Notes: a model not told the origin generated them from the letters alone. A stretch of 8,559 nt of DNA from Spirochaetales bacterium (GCA_015657395.1 JADLKI010000013.1:22863-31421); one strand, 5' to 3'. Counted from the first letter of the stretch, positions 1-5,983 are shown. Made by a program: numbers and translations.

Positions 1-603
1 GGGGGCCAGCTCACGGAAGCGGTGCGCAGGCGGCCCTATTCGGTCGTGCTCTTCGACGAAATCGAAAAAGCCCATTCCGAAGTGTTCAACGTCCTCCTGC
101 AGATGCTCGACGACGGGCGCCTCACGGACGGTCAGGGTCGGGTCGTCGATTTCCGCAACACCATCATCATCATGACGAGCAACATAGGCTCGGAATTCAT
201 TCTCACGATGAAGAGCATGGATGAGGTCCGCTCCCGGATCGACGATCTCCTCAAGAATTACTTCAAGCCCGAATTTTTGAACCGCATCGACGAAATTGTG
301 GTCTTCGACAGGCTCGATGAGTCCATGATACGCAGGATCACCGACCTGCGGCTGGGCGAACTGGCCGGCAGGCTTGCCCAGAGGAACATCTCTCTCTCGG
401 TGGACGACGCCGCCAAAGACTATATTGCGAAGGAAGGCTTCGACCAGCAGTTCGGCGCCCGCCCCCTCAAAAGGGCCATCCAGAATCTCCTGGAGAATCC
501 CATCGCGAAAAAACTGCTCTCGGGCCAGGTCCTCGAGGGGGATACGGTGCATGTGGGCATGTCCGGGAACGAGCTTGCGATCAGTACCGAGCGCGTCGCA
601 TGA
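1..603 (+). CDS. clpB: ClpB disaggregase, C-terminal part (5' truncated by window edge)
   Basis: This is the C-terminal 200 residues of a Hsp100 ATPase that, with the DnaK system, threads aggregated proteins through its central pore in the cytoplasm. The frame is open from base 1, so the true start lies upstream. Seen in the second AAA+ module: Walker [10 protein letters not shown] (residues 17-25 of the fragment), sensor 1 in TSNIGS (N61), an arginine finger in FLNRIDE (R95), and sensor 2 in GARPLKRAI (R154) within the small C-terminal domain. The stretch after sensor 1 has no LGF-type ClpP-binding loop, which argues for ClpB rather than ClpA or ClpC. The stop codon overlaps the tatD start in an ATGA, so the two are probably translationally coupled. 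The N-terminal domain, first AAA+ module and middle domain cannot be seen, so intactness is unknown. Confidence 0.93.
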   Translation, partial: GGQLTEAVRRRPYSVVLFDEIEKAHSEVFNVLLQMLDDGRLTDGQGRVVDFRNTIIIMTSNIGSEFILTMKSMDEVRSRIDDLLKNYFKPEFLNRIDEIVVFDRLDESMIRRITDLRLGELAGRLAQRNISLSVDDAAKDYIAKEGFDQQFGARPLKRAIQNLLENPIAKKLLSGQVLEGDTVHVGMSGNELAISTERVA

Positions 604-1436
604 GCGGCGTGTTCACCGACAGCCACGCCCACCTCGAGATGGTGGCGCAGAGTCTGGGGCCTCTCGCGCTCGGCGAGATTGTGGCGGCATACGCAGCCCG
701 GCCGGGGGAGCTTATTCTCGATGTCGGCGTCGACCCGGGCGATCTCGGCCGGCGCCGGTCCCTGATTGAGGAGAGCATTGCCCGGGAGCCCGGCGCCGGC
801 ACCAAAAGCGCAGCCGGGCTGCCGATCCGGTGGGCGGCCGGCATATGGCCAGGCCGCGAGGCGCTGGATAATTCCAAGGCTTCACTGCAGGCACTGGAGC
901 GCGATATCGGCGCCGGCATCGATGCCCTCGGCGAATGCGGCCTCGACTACTATCACATGGACGCCGGCGCGCAGGCCCAGAGAGACCTGTTCGGTGCGCA
1001 GATAGAGCTCGCGGTGCACTATAGGCTGCCCCTCATCGTGCATTCGCGCGAGGCCTTCGAGGACACCTTCGAGCTGATACAGCCCCGGGCGCGCCAGATA
1101 CCGGTCGTCATCCACTGTTTTGGCTATGGCCCCGAAGAGGCGCGATCCTTTCTGCAGGCCGGCTGCTATCTGTCCTTTGCGGGGAACATAACGTATAAAA
1201 AGAGTCAGCCGCTGCGCGACGCGCTCGCCCTCGTGCCGGAAGAGAGGCTCCTGCTCGAGACCGACGCCCCCTACATGAATCCCCTGCCGGACCGGGGCAG
1301 GCCCTCGAGTCCGCTCGACATCGAGAGGACATATCAGGCGGTCGCGGCCCTGAGAGGCATCGATGTTGCAACGCTGGCAGCCACTGTCTCCTCAAACCTC
1401 AGGCGCATGCTCGGCATGGAGCCGTACGCCCGGTAA
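600..1436 (+). CDS. tatD: TatD-family metal-dependent deoxyribonuclease
   Basis: A 278-residue protein of the TatD/YcfH amidohydrolase superfamily: TIM-barrel, metal-dependent phosphoesterases, several of which show 3'-5' DNase activity. The metal-ligand set is complete: H9 and H11 in DSHAHL, E112 in GECGLDY, H148 in VHSRE, H172 in IHCFG, and D222 in ETDAPY. The length is slightly above the usual 255-265 because of a longer loop around residues 60-75. The usual GxHP motif reads GIWP (W83), so a conserved, non-ligand histidine is replaced. The start is the ATG of an ATGA overlap with clpB. Upstream Shine-Dalgarno similarity is weak, which fits translational coupling. The gene meets the minus-strand lipoprotein gene tail to tail. 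The exact physiological substrate of TatD-type proteins is not settled, so the family assignment is firmer than the role. Confidence 0.93.
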   Translation: MSGVFTDSHAHLEMVAQSLGPLALGEIVAAYAARPGELILDVGVDPGDLGRRRSLIEESIAREPGAGTKSAAGLPIRWAAGIWPGREALDNSKASLQALERDIGAGIDALGECGLDYYHMDAGAQAQRDLFGAQIELAVHYRLPLIVHSREAFEDTFELIQPRARQIPVVIHCFGYGPEEARSFLQAGCYLSFAGNITYKKSQPLRDALALVPEERLLLETDAPYMNPLPDRGRPSSPLDIERTYQAVAALRGIDVATLAATVSSNLRRMLGMEPYAR

Positions 1437-1444
1437 GCGCCGCG

Positions 1445-2464
1445 CTACTGTGCGCTGCTGTTCCGGGCGGCTCTGTGGACGACAGCCTGAATGCGCCTGG
1501 CCTCCTTTGAAAGGATAAGGTCGGGTTTGACGCGCACGGTGTTCACGACGGCCTCTCTTTTTTCAATTTTTTGGGCCAGGTCCCCGATGGCCGAGACGAA
1601 GGCCGAGTCGTTCTCTCCGATCGCGGCGAATATTCTTCGTGCGGGAATATCGGAGCCCAGCCCCCTGACATCCGCCACGATGTCGACATTCTTCATCCCG
1701 AGGCTTGTCTCCAGCGCGAGGCGGCTTCCCGAAGCCAGCACCAGAAGCCGCGGCCTTGTATCCTCAACCTGCCTCAGCGCCGAAAGAACCTGTTCGAGGC
1801 GGTCTCCGGGGAGGTTCATGGAGTCGACATCGAATACCGAGAGTGCGGCCGAGGGTGAAGGGGCCCCAGCATCGCCGGGGGCGGCCAGCCTGAAGCCTTC
1901 CTCGAAGGCATCGAGCTCTTTCGTGCCCCTCCCTGTGCCCCGCGAAAAGAGCATTGCGGCGGACGCACCCGCGCCTTCCTGTTTTCGCAGCGAGGCCAGG
2001 CGGTAGCCGGCGATGAGCCCCAGTTCGCGGTATGCCCACTCGCTGTCCCATTCTATGGAGAGGAAGGAATCCGCCGGCGCGAGCAGGTTTATGCCCACGG
2101 CGTGGCCATCGAGTCTCGATACCGGGAAAACTTCCGCGATCGCCGGTGTCGTCACGAAAATTTCTGGGGTAGGGGAAGACCTTTTGTCGGGAGCGCCGAG
2201 AAGGGACTCTATGCTGCCTGTCTGCAGAGGGTAAGAGAGATACGGACCGGAGCTTTTCGCTTCCTCTGTGTGAATTGACGCAAGAGGGAATTTCCTTACA
2301 ATCTTGGAGGAGAGTTCGGGGTAAATGAGGGCAAAGGCCTCATCCACCATCGCGTGGACGGGTGGCCGCCCGCAGCCGGCCAAAAAGACGGACAGCAGCG
2401 CGGCACCCAGAATGCACCACAAAGGGATTGGTCCGAAACGGTATTTTCTACCTCCGCGATTCAT
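1445..2464 (-). CDS. Putative lipoprotein of unknown function
   Basis: I do not recognise this 339-residue protein. From the chosen ATG the N-terminus is basic (NRGGRKYR), followed by a hydrophobic stretch and a lipobox ending LAGC with the cysteine at residue 31. It should therefore be exported, lipid-modified and anchored on the periplasmic side or outer surface. An upstream in-frame ATG at 2497 would add 11 residues. I prefer 2464 because it gives a normal lipoprotein signal and because the best minus-strand promoter candidate would begin RNA near 2496. The middle (LGLIAGYRLASLRKQ, then LDAFEEGFRLA) faintly recalls type 1 periplasmic binding proteins of the BMP/LacI fold. This is a resemblance by eye, not an assignment. 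There are no obvious catalytic motifs. It is divergent from fba and convergent with tatD, so it is probably transcribed alone. Confidence 0.8.
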   Translation of the reverse strand: MNRGGRKYRFGPIPLWCILGAALLSVFLAGCGRPPVHAMVDEAFALIYPELSSKIVRKFPLASIHTEEAKSSGPYLSYPLQTGSIESLLGAPDKRSSPTPEIFVTTPAIAEVFPVSRLDGHAVGINLLAPADSFLSIEWDSEWAYRELGLIAGYRLASLRKQEGAGASAAMLFSRGTGRGTKELDAFEEGFRLAAPGDAGAPSPSAALSVFDVDSMNLPGDRLEQVLSALRQVEDTRPRLLVLASGSRLALETSLGMKNVDIVADVRGLGSDIPARRIFAAIGENDSAFVSAIGDLAQKIEKREAVVNTVRVKPDLILSKEARRIQAVVHRAARNSSAQ

Positions 2465-2483
2465 TTTTGCACCATTTAACCTG

Positions 2484-2512
2484 TTGCATAATCGCATGAT
2501 TCTTTATATAAC
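2484..2512 (+). promoter_or_regulatory. Candidate distal promoter for fba
   Basis: TTGCAT (2484-2489) and TATAAC (2507-2512) are spaced by 17 bp. The -10 box matches the sigma-70 consensus at 5 of 6 positions, the -35 at only 3. Transcription would start near 2519, inside the 5' arm of the inverted repeat at 2512-2550. The -10 shares bases with the oppositely directed -10 at 2503-2508. Confidence 0.35.
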
Positions 2513-2531
2513 GACAATAACCTACGGTAAA
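2503..2531 (-). promoter_or_regulatory. Candidate promoter for the lipoprotein gene
   Basis: Read on the minus strand, a -35-like TTTACC (2526-2531) and a -10-like TATAAA (2503-2508) are separated by 17 bp. Transcription would start near 2496, about 30 nt before the ATG at 2464. The -35 box falls inside the loop of the inverted repeat at 2512-2550, and the -10 interleaves with a plus-strand candidate. Assigned by consensus resemblance only. Confidence 0.45.
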
Positions 2532-2539
2532 AATATATT
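2511..2539 (+). promoter_or_regulatory. Candidate proximal promoter for fba
   Basis: ACGACA (2511-2516) and TATATT (2534-2539) are separated by 17 bp, matching the sigma-70 consensus at 4 and 5 of 6 positions. RNA would begin near 2546, leaving a leader of about 14 nt with the Shine-Dalgarno at 2550-2554. In this reading the inverted repeat flanks the -10 box as an operator would. It is an alternative or tandem partner to the candidate at 2484-2512. Confidence 0.4.
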
Positions 2540-2550
2540 GTAGGTTGTCG
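2512..2550. repeat. Inverted repeat in the fba/lipoprotein divergent promoter region
   Basis: The left arm is CGACAA (2512-2517), a 3-nt interruption TAA, then CCTAC (2521-2525). The right arm is GTAGG (2540-2544) directly followed by TTGTCG (2545-2550). Eleven base pairs match in all around a 14-nt AT-rich centre. The right arm abuts the fba Shine-Dalgarno. It overlaps promoter candidates for both genes, so it could be a regulator binding site. If the distal fba promoter is used, part of it would also lie in the RNA leader. Its function is inferred; the symmetry is seen directly. Confidence 0.55.
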
Positions 2551-2559
2551 GAGGATTAC

Positions 2560-3558
2560 ATGACCAGTTATAAAGAGCTTGGACTTGTCAATAGTGTTGA
2601 GATTTTCCGCAAGGCGATGGAGGGCGGCTATGCCATCCCCGCTTACAATTTCAACAACATGGAGCAGCTGCAGGCCATCATTCAGGCTTGCGTCGAGACG
2701 AAGAGCCCGGTGATTCTGCAGGTCTCTTCGGGTGCGCGCAAATATGCGAACGCAACGCTCCTGCGATATATGGCGAAGGGGGCTGTCGAGTATGCAAAAG
2801 AGCTCGGATACGCGATTCCTATCGTCCTGCACCTCGACCATGGCGACAGCTTCGATCTCTGCGTGGATTGTATCAAGAATGGATTCTCCTCAGTCATGAT
2901 CGACGGATCGCATCTTCCATACGATGAGAATGTCGCGCTCACCAGGAAGGTTGTCGAGTATGCCCATGCGCAGAAAGACTATGTCACGGTAGAGGGGGAG
3001 CTCGGTGTCCTCGCGGGTATCGAAGACGATGTCTCCGCAGAGAAGAGCCACTATACCCGCCCCGAAGAGGTCGAGGATTTTGTCAAGAAGACCGGCGTGG
3101 ACAGCCTCGCCATTTCCATCGGCACGAGCCACGGACGCGCGAAATTCAAACCCGAGCAGTGCACGCGCACCGCCGATGGCGTGCTGATTCCGCCTCCGCT
3201 CCGCTTTGACATTCTCGAAGAGGTACAGAAGCGGATTCCCGGCTTCCCCATCGTGCTGCACGGCTCGTCCTCGGTTCCGGTGGAGTATGTGCGGATCATC
3301 GAACAGTACGGCGGCAAGCTCCCCGATTCCGTGGGCATTCCTGAGGCTCAACTCCGGAAAGCGGCCCGCAGTGCGGTGTGCAAGATCAATATCGATTCCG
3401 ACGGCCGCCTTGCGATGACCGCCATGGTGCGCAAAGTGCTCGCCGAGCACCCTGAAGAGTTCGATCCGCGCAAGTACCTCGGGCCGGCGCGCGATGAGCT
3501 CAAAAAACTCTACATGCACAAGAACATCGAGGTGCTCGGTTCGGCGAACCACGCATGA
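2560..3558 (+). CDS. fba: Class II fructose-bisphosphate aldolase
   Basis: A 332-residue zinc-dependent aldolase, which interconverts fructose 1,6-bisphosphate with dihydroxyacetone phosphate and glyceraldehyde 3-phosphate in glycolysis and gluconeogenesis. Seen: the N-terminal PAYNFNN motif (28-33); LDHGDSF with catalytic D93 and zinc ligand H94; GELG (E147); SIGTSHG with H191; VLHGSSSVP with H234; and KINIDSD (275-281), which helps bind phosphate. The length and the HGSSSVP version suggest the class IIB-like subgroup. The start is the ATG with GGAGG at 2550-2554, 5 nt away. An in-frame TTG at 2545 would lie across that Shine-Dalgarno and is less likely. The gene stands alone: a divergent lipoprotein gene is upstream, and a strong hairpin sits 6 bp after the stop. 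Tagatose-bisphosphate aldolase is a close relative, but the fructose-bisphosphate assignment is the more likely. Confidence 0.95.
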   Translation: MTSYKELGLVNSVEIFRKAMEGGYAIPAYNFNNMEQLQAIIQACVETKSPVILQVSSGARKYANATLLRYMAKGAVEYAKELGYAIPIVLHLDHGDSFDLCVDCIKNGFSSVMIDGSHLPYDENVALTRKVVEYAHAQKDYVTVEGELGVLAGIEDDVSAEKSHYTRPEEVEDFVKKTGVDSLAISIGTSHGRAKFKPEQCTRTADGVLIPPPLRFDILEEVQKRIPGFPIVLHGSSSVPVEYVRIIEQYGGKLPDSVGIPEAQLRKAARSAVCKINIDSDGRLAMTAMVRKVLAEHPEEFDPRKYLGPARDELKKLYMHKNIEVLGSANHA

Positions 3559-3564
3559 GAGATT

Positions 3565-3590
3565 GGGCTGTCCAAATTTTTGGACAGCCC
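3565..3590. terminator. Strong hairpin after fba, probable 3' end signal
   Basis: GGGCTGTCCAA (3565-3575) pairs perfectly with TTGGACAGCCC (3580-3590) around a 4-nt loop, 6 bp after the fba stop. No run of T follows; the next bases are CGTGCGATATTTG. It is therefore not a textbook intrinsic terminator and may instead stabilise or process the 3' end. The position strongly suggests that it marks the end of the fba message. Confidence 0.6.
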
Positions 3591-3610
3591 CGTGCGATAT
3601 TTGTAAATAA

Positions 3611-3640
3611 CATTCCTGCGGGGCTTTACCTGCAGGAATG
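3611..3640. repeat. Inverted repeat enclosing the infC -35 box
   Basis: CATTCCTGC (3611-3619) and GCAGGAATG (3632-3640) are perfect 9-bp complements around a 12-nt centre that contains the putative -35 box TTTACC (3625-3630). In DNA this could be an operator. In read-through RNA from fba it would form a second hairpin. The core GGAATGA recurs at 3675-3681, 40 nt downstream. Confidence 0.5.
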
Positions 3641-3653
3641 AGTATGGTAATAT
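3625..3653 (+). promoter_or_regulatory. Candidate promoter of the infC-rpmI-rplT cluster
   Basis: TTTACC (3625-3630), a 17-bp spacer, and TAATAT (3648-3653) preceded by TGG give an extended -10 arrangement. RNA would start near 3660, leaving a leader of about 88 nt before infC. The -35 lies within the inverted repeat at 3611-3640. Based on consensus resemblance only. Confidence 0.5.
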
Positions 3654-3669
3654 ACGCCGCGCCTTTGAG

Positions 3670-3731
3670 CTGTCGGAATGACAGGAGGGCGATGGGTGGC
3701 TTTTCTCCCCCCGTTAAGAGAAGCATACCCA
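3670..3731 (+). promoter_or_regulatory. Folded leader upstream of infC, candidate autoregulatory region
   Basis: Two hairpins can be drawn in the expected leader. The first is CTGTC (3670-3674) with GACAG (3680-3684) around a 5-nt loop. The second joins TGGGT (3693-3697) to ACCCA (3727-3731), then GCTT (3699-3702) to AAGC (3721-3724), and CTC (3705-3707) to GAG (3718-3720), with small bulges. It ends just before the Shine-Dalgarno GAGGAGG at 3737-3743. In other bacteria this operon is repressed by L20, and infC translation by IF3 itself, through leader structures. Whether this leader does so is inference. Confidence 0.35.
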
Positions 3732-3747
3732 CGGCAGAGGAGGCCAG

Positions 3748-4320
3748 TTGGCAGAGAAAGATTTGCGGATCAACGAACAGATCCGTGTGCGTGAAGTGCG
3801 TCTGATCGATGAGCATGGAGAACAGAGAGGGATTGTTTCCACTCTGGAAGCATTGCGCATCGCAAGGGAAGCAGGGCTCGACCTTGTGGAAGTTGCGCCG
3901 CAGTCGGTTCCTCCTGTATGCAGACTGCTCAACTACGGCAAGTTCAAGTTTGAGCAGGAGAAGAAAGTAAAAGATGCAAAAAAGCGGTCCAAGGTCACCG
4001 AACTCAAGGAAATTCGCATGCAGCCCAAAATTGCCGAGCACGATCTCGACTTTAAGGCTAACCACGTGCGCTCCTTCCTCGAGGATGGCAACAAGGTCAA
4101 GGTCACCATTCGGTTCCGCGGCCGAGAGCTCGCGCATACGGAGATAGGCGAGGAGATCCTTAAAAGAATTCTCGCAAAGCTGGAGAACTTGTTTGTGCTT
4201 GAGCGCCCGCCTTTGATGGAAGGCCGGTTCATGTCGATGGTGCTCCAGCCCAAAACAGGCACTGCGAAGAAGCAGCCGGAGGGCGATACCGCAACGATTG
4301 CCCCGGGATCAGAACAATGA
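3748..4320 (+). CDS. infC: Translation initiation factor IF-3
   Basis: A 190-residue IF-3, which binds the 30S subunit, prevents premature 50S joining and checks the initiator tRNA and start codon. Seen: the N-terminal domain opening [16 protein letters not shown] (5-20) with LDLVEVAP (44-51) and [16 protein letters not shown] (55-70); a lysine-rich linker helix (72-82); and the C-terminal domain from [14 protein letters not shown] (87-100) through IRFRGRE (121-127) to about residue 168. A polar tail of some 20 residues follows, which many IF-3 proteins lack. The start codon is TTG, with GAGGAGG at 3737-3743 spaced 4 nt away; no in-frame ATG fits the conserved N-terminus. Unusual infC start codons are typical (AUU in Escherichia coli) and there serve autoregulation; whether TTG does so is open. 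It leads the infC-rpmI-rplT cluster, 22 bp before rpmI. Confidence 0.96.
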   Translation: MAEKDLRINEQIRVREVRLIDEHGEQRGIVSTLEALRIAREAGLDLVEVAPQSVPPVCRLLNYGKFKFEQEKKVKDAKKRSKVTELKEIRMQPKIAEHDLDFKANHVRSFLEDGNKVKVTIRFRGRELAHTEIGEEILKRILAKLENLFVLERPPLMEGRFMSMVLQPKTGTAKKQPEGDTATIAPGSEQ

Positions 4321-4342
4321 TGCAAGAGAAGGATGGTGGATC

Positions 4343-4543
4343 ATGCCCAAGATGAAGACCAAGAAGGCTGCGGCCAAGCGCTACACGCTGACGGCGGGCG
4401 GCAAGATAAAATACAAAAAAATGAACTTGCGGCACATTCTCACAAAGAAGACGACCAAGCGCAAGAGAAACCTGAGAAAAGCCGGATTCCTCGAAGCGGG
4501 TCCCGTGTATCAGATAAAGAAGAAGCTTCTTCCCTATGGTTGA
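4343..4543 (+). CDS. rpmI: 50S ribosomal protein L35
   Basis: A 66-residue, very basic protein of the large ribosomal subunit. The sequence [13 protein letters not shown] at the N-terminus, the central NLRHILTKK and the closing KKLLPYG follow the L35 family pattern, and the length is normal. The ATG at 4343 is chosen because MPKMKTKK is the conserved L35 start and a GGTGGA lies just upstream. An in-frame ATG at 4298 would add 15 non-conserved residues inside the end of infC. It lies between infC and rplT, the standard bacterial order, with 24 bp before rplT. Confidence 0.96.
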   Translation: MPKMKTKKAAAKRYTLTAGGKIKYKKMNLRHILTKKTTKRKRNLRKAGFLEAGPVYQIKKKLLPYG

Positions 4544-4567
4544 TAGAGAACTTGGAGGAAACAGGCT

Positions 4568-4927
4568 ATGCCTAGAGCAGTAGACGGAACCAGAAGAAAA
4601 GATCATCGCAAGAAGATACTCAAATTTGCCAAAGGCTACTGGGGCCGACGGCATTCAAACTATAAGGTTGCCAAAGATGCGGTCGCGAAGGCGCTCTACG
4701 ATGCCTACAAGGACAGACGCGACAAGAAGGGTGTCTATAGGAGACTCTGGATCGCGCGCATCAATGCCGCATGCCGTATGCGGGACCTCAGCTACAACCG
4801 TTTCATAGAGGGTCTCGCGAAGGCTGACGTGAAGATCGACCGAAAAATGCTCGCCGACATCGCCGTGCGCGATCCGGCGGCTTTCGATGTCATTGTGGAG
4901 AAGGCAAAGGCAGCCCTTCAGGGGTGA
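4568..4927 (+). CDS. rplT: 50S ribosomal protein L20
   Basis: A 119-residue protein that binds 23S rRNA early in large-subunit assembly. In several bacteria it also represses its own operon by binding a leader that mimics its rRNA site. Seen: the basic N-terminal extension with [16 protein letters not shown] (13-28), then [21 protein letters not shown] (48-68) and [10 protein letters not shown] (75-84), all family hallmarks. The early residues AVDGTRRKD differ from the usual VKRGV-type start, which I read as a spirochaete trait (inference from memory). A GGAGG at 4554-4558 lies 9 nt before the ATG. The stop is followed within 5 nt by the start of the next gene, so the operon probably continues into the division genes. 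Confidence 0.96.
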   Translation: MPRAVDGTRRKDHRKKILKFAKGYWGRRHSNYKVAKDAVAKALYDAYKDRRDKKGVYRRLWIARINAACRMRDLSYNRFIEGLAKADVKIDRKMLADIAVRDPAAFDVIVEKAKAALQG

Positions 4928-4932
4928 TACAT

Positions 4933-5652
4933 ATGCTGAATCTTGAGCAGGTCCGGGCCCTTGAGGCGCGGGTTGAAAAAGCAGTCGTTCTCATAACGAA
5001 GCTTCGACAGGAGAATGCAGACCAGGAGAGACGTCTTGCGGACGCCTCAAAGACCGAGGAGCTGCTCAAGAGCCAGAATGCAGAGCTTGAGCGCCAGCTT
5101 GCCGCGCAGGCGCGCACGGTGACAGAGAGCAGCTCGCGCCTCGAGGGTCTGGTCGCCCGTGCGAAAGAGGCAGAGGAGAAGGCCGCGCAGGCCGAGCTGA
5201 AGGCAGCCGAGGCCGAAGAGCGCGCCGCCGCGATGGAGCGCAAGGCACAGGCTGCCGACGACGAGATCGCGCATTACCGGGACCGCGCGCTCACTGCAGA
5301 ACGGCGCGTCACAGACCTCGAATCCAAGGCCGAGGAACTGAAATCCGAGCAGGAGAGGATAGAGCAGGGTCTGATGCAGGCGCTCTCCAAACTGGACTCG
5401 TTTGAAGACATGGTGCTGGAGATGTCGCTCGGCGCGAATCCTGAATCACCAGTTCAGGGAGAGGAGACGGCGCCCGCCGCGCCGGAAGAGAGCGGACCCG
5501 ACCAGCAGACAGGCGATCGTGGAGAACAGGATACATCCGAATCGGATCAGGGAGGGGGAAGTGCCCAAGAGCCGGACGAAGCTTCGCAGCCGGATCTTGA
5601 ATCCCAGGATGCCCCCTTTCGCGGAGGCGAAAATGAGCTCGATATCTTCTAG
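4933..5652 (+). CDS. Coiled-coil protein with ZapB-like N-terminus, putative division factor
   Basis: A 239-residue cytoplasmic protein with no signal peptide or membrane segment. Residues 1-165 are an almost unbroken heptad coiled coil, with N-terminus LEQVRALEARVEKAV (4-18) and an Ala/Glu/Lys-rich middle (74-110). From about 168 to 233 it is acidic, rich in Pro, Gly, Ser and Gln, and surely disordered. It ends in ELDIF. The first 60 residues resemble ZapB, a small coiled-coil protein that bundles ZapA-FtsZ filaments, but ZapB proper is about 80 residues, so this is much longer. The gene overlaps zapA by 20 bp, which supports a Z-ring role. The start is the ATG at 4933, with AGGGGTG at 4920-4926. 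A GTG at 4924 overlapping the rplT stop is less likely. A generic coiled-coil protein remains possible. Confidence 0.75.
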   Translation: MLNLEQVRALEARVEKAVVLITKLRQENADQERRLADASKTEELLKSQNAELERQLAAQARTVTESSSRLEGLVARAKEAEEKAAQAELKAAEAEERAAAMERKAQAADDEIAHYRDRALTAERRVTDLESKAEELKSEQERIEQGLMQALSKLDSFEDMVLEMSLGANPESPVQGEETAPAAPEESGPDQQTGDRGEQDTSESDQGGGSAQEPDEASQPDLESQDAPFRGGENELDIF

Positions 5653-5983
5653 CCAGCCCATACATATCGAGATTCTCGGACAGTCCTTTACCATAAAGAC
5701 TGATGACAGCCCCGAGTATATCCAGAGTCTGGTCGATGACCTGAAGCAGCGGTACGCGCGCATTTCGGCCCGGATGAATGTTGCCGATCCCCTGCGCGTC
5801 GCGATTCTGGCCGGGCTTTTTCTGCTCGACGACGTGAAGAAGATGCAGAATCAGCCGCTGTCCGCCAAAAGTGGACGGACGGCAGCGGCCGCTCTTCCGT
5901 CAGAACGCGCCCCGAACGCGAATTCCGATGAGGAGCAAATCCTTGCCCAGTTGGACAAAAGGCTTGGAGAGCTTGGACTCTGA
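5633..5983 (+). CDS. zapA: Cell division protein ZapA
   Basis: A 116-residue protein of the ZapA family, which crosslinks FtsZ protofilaments and stabilises the Z-ring at midcell. Seen: the N-terminal strand IHIEILGQSFTIKTDDSPEY (10-29), a helix SLVDDLKQRYARISARM (32-48), and the family-typical DPLRVAILAGLFLLDDV (52-68). A short Ala/Ser-rich linker and a terminal helix EEQILAQLDKRLGEL (100-114) follow. The ATG at 5633 is preceded by GGAGG at 5623-5627 with 5-nt spacing, all inside the end of the upstream coiled-coil gene. The 20-bp overlap implies coupled translation. Ribosomal genes upstream and rpoZ downstream place this division module within a core expression cluster. Confidence 0.88.
   Translation: MSSISSSQPIHIEILGQSFTIKTDDSPEYIQSLVDDLKQRYARISARMNVADPLRVAILAGLFLLDDVKKMQNQPLSAKSGRTAAAALPSERAPNANSDEEQILAQLDKRLGELGL

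Noticed and set aside
785..920. CGGCGCCGGC palindrome near 790 and again near 907, possible repeat or binding site
   Set aside because: Both copies encode Gly-Ala-Gly stretches of TatD with preferred GC-rich codons. Two copies inside a coding region are not evidence of a site.
1491..2006. A 171-codon plus-strand frame opposite the lipoprotein gene
   Set aside because: The minus-strand gene has a lipoprotein signal, promoter candidate and full-length frame. The plus-strand frame has none of these and is low-complexity Ser/Arg-rich.
2890..4137. A 415-codon open frame on the minus strand across fba and infC
   Set aside because: It lies wholly antisense to two certain genes and the 189-bp regulatory gap. 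It has no recognisable motif or Shine-Dalgarno and is explained by GC-rich codon bias leaving few stops in that frame.
5150..5300. Repetitive GCC/GAG-rich DNA in the coiled-coil gene, possible tandem repeat
   Set aside because: No fixed repeat unit can be aligned. It reflects Ala/Glu/Lys heptads rather than DNA duplication.
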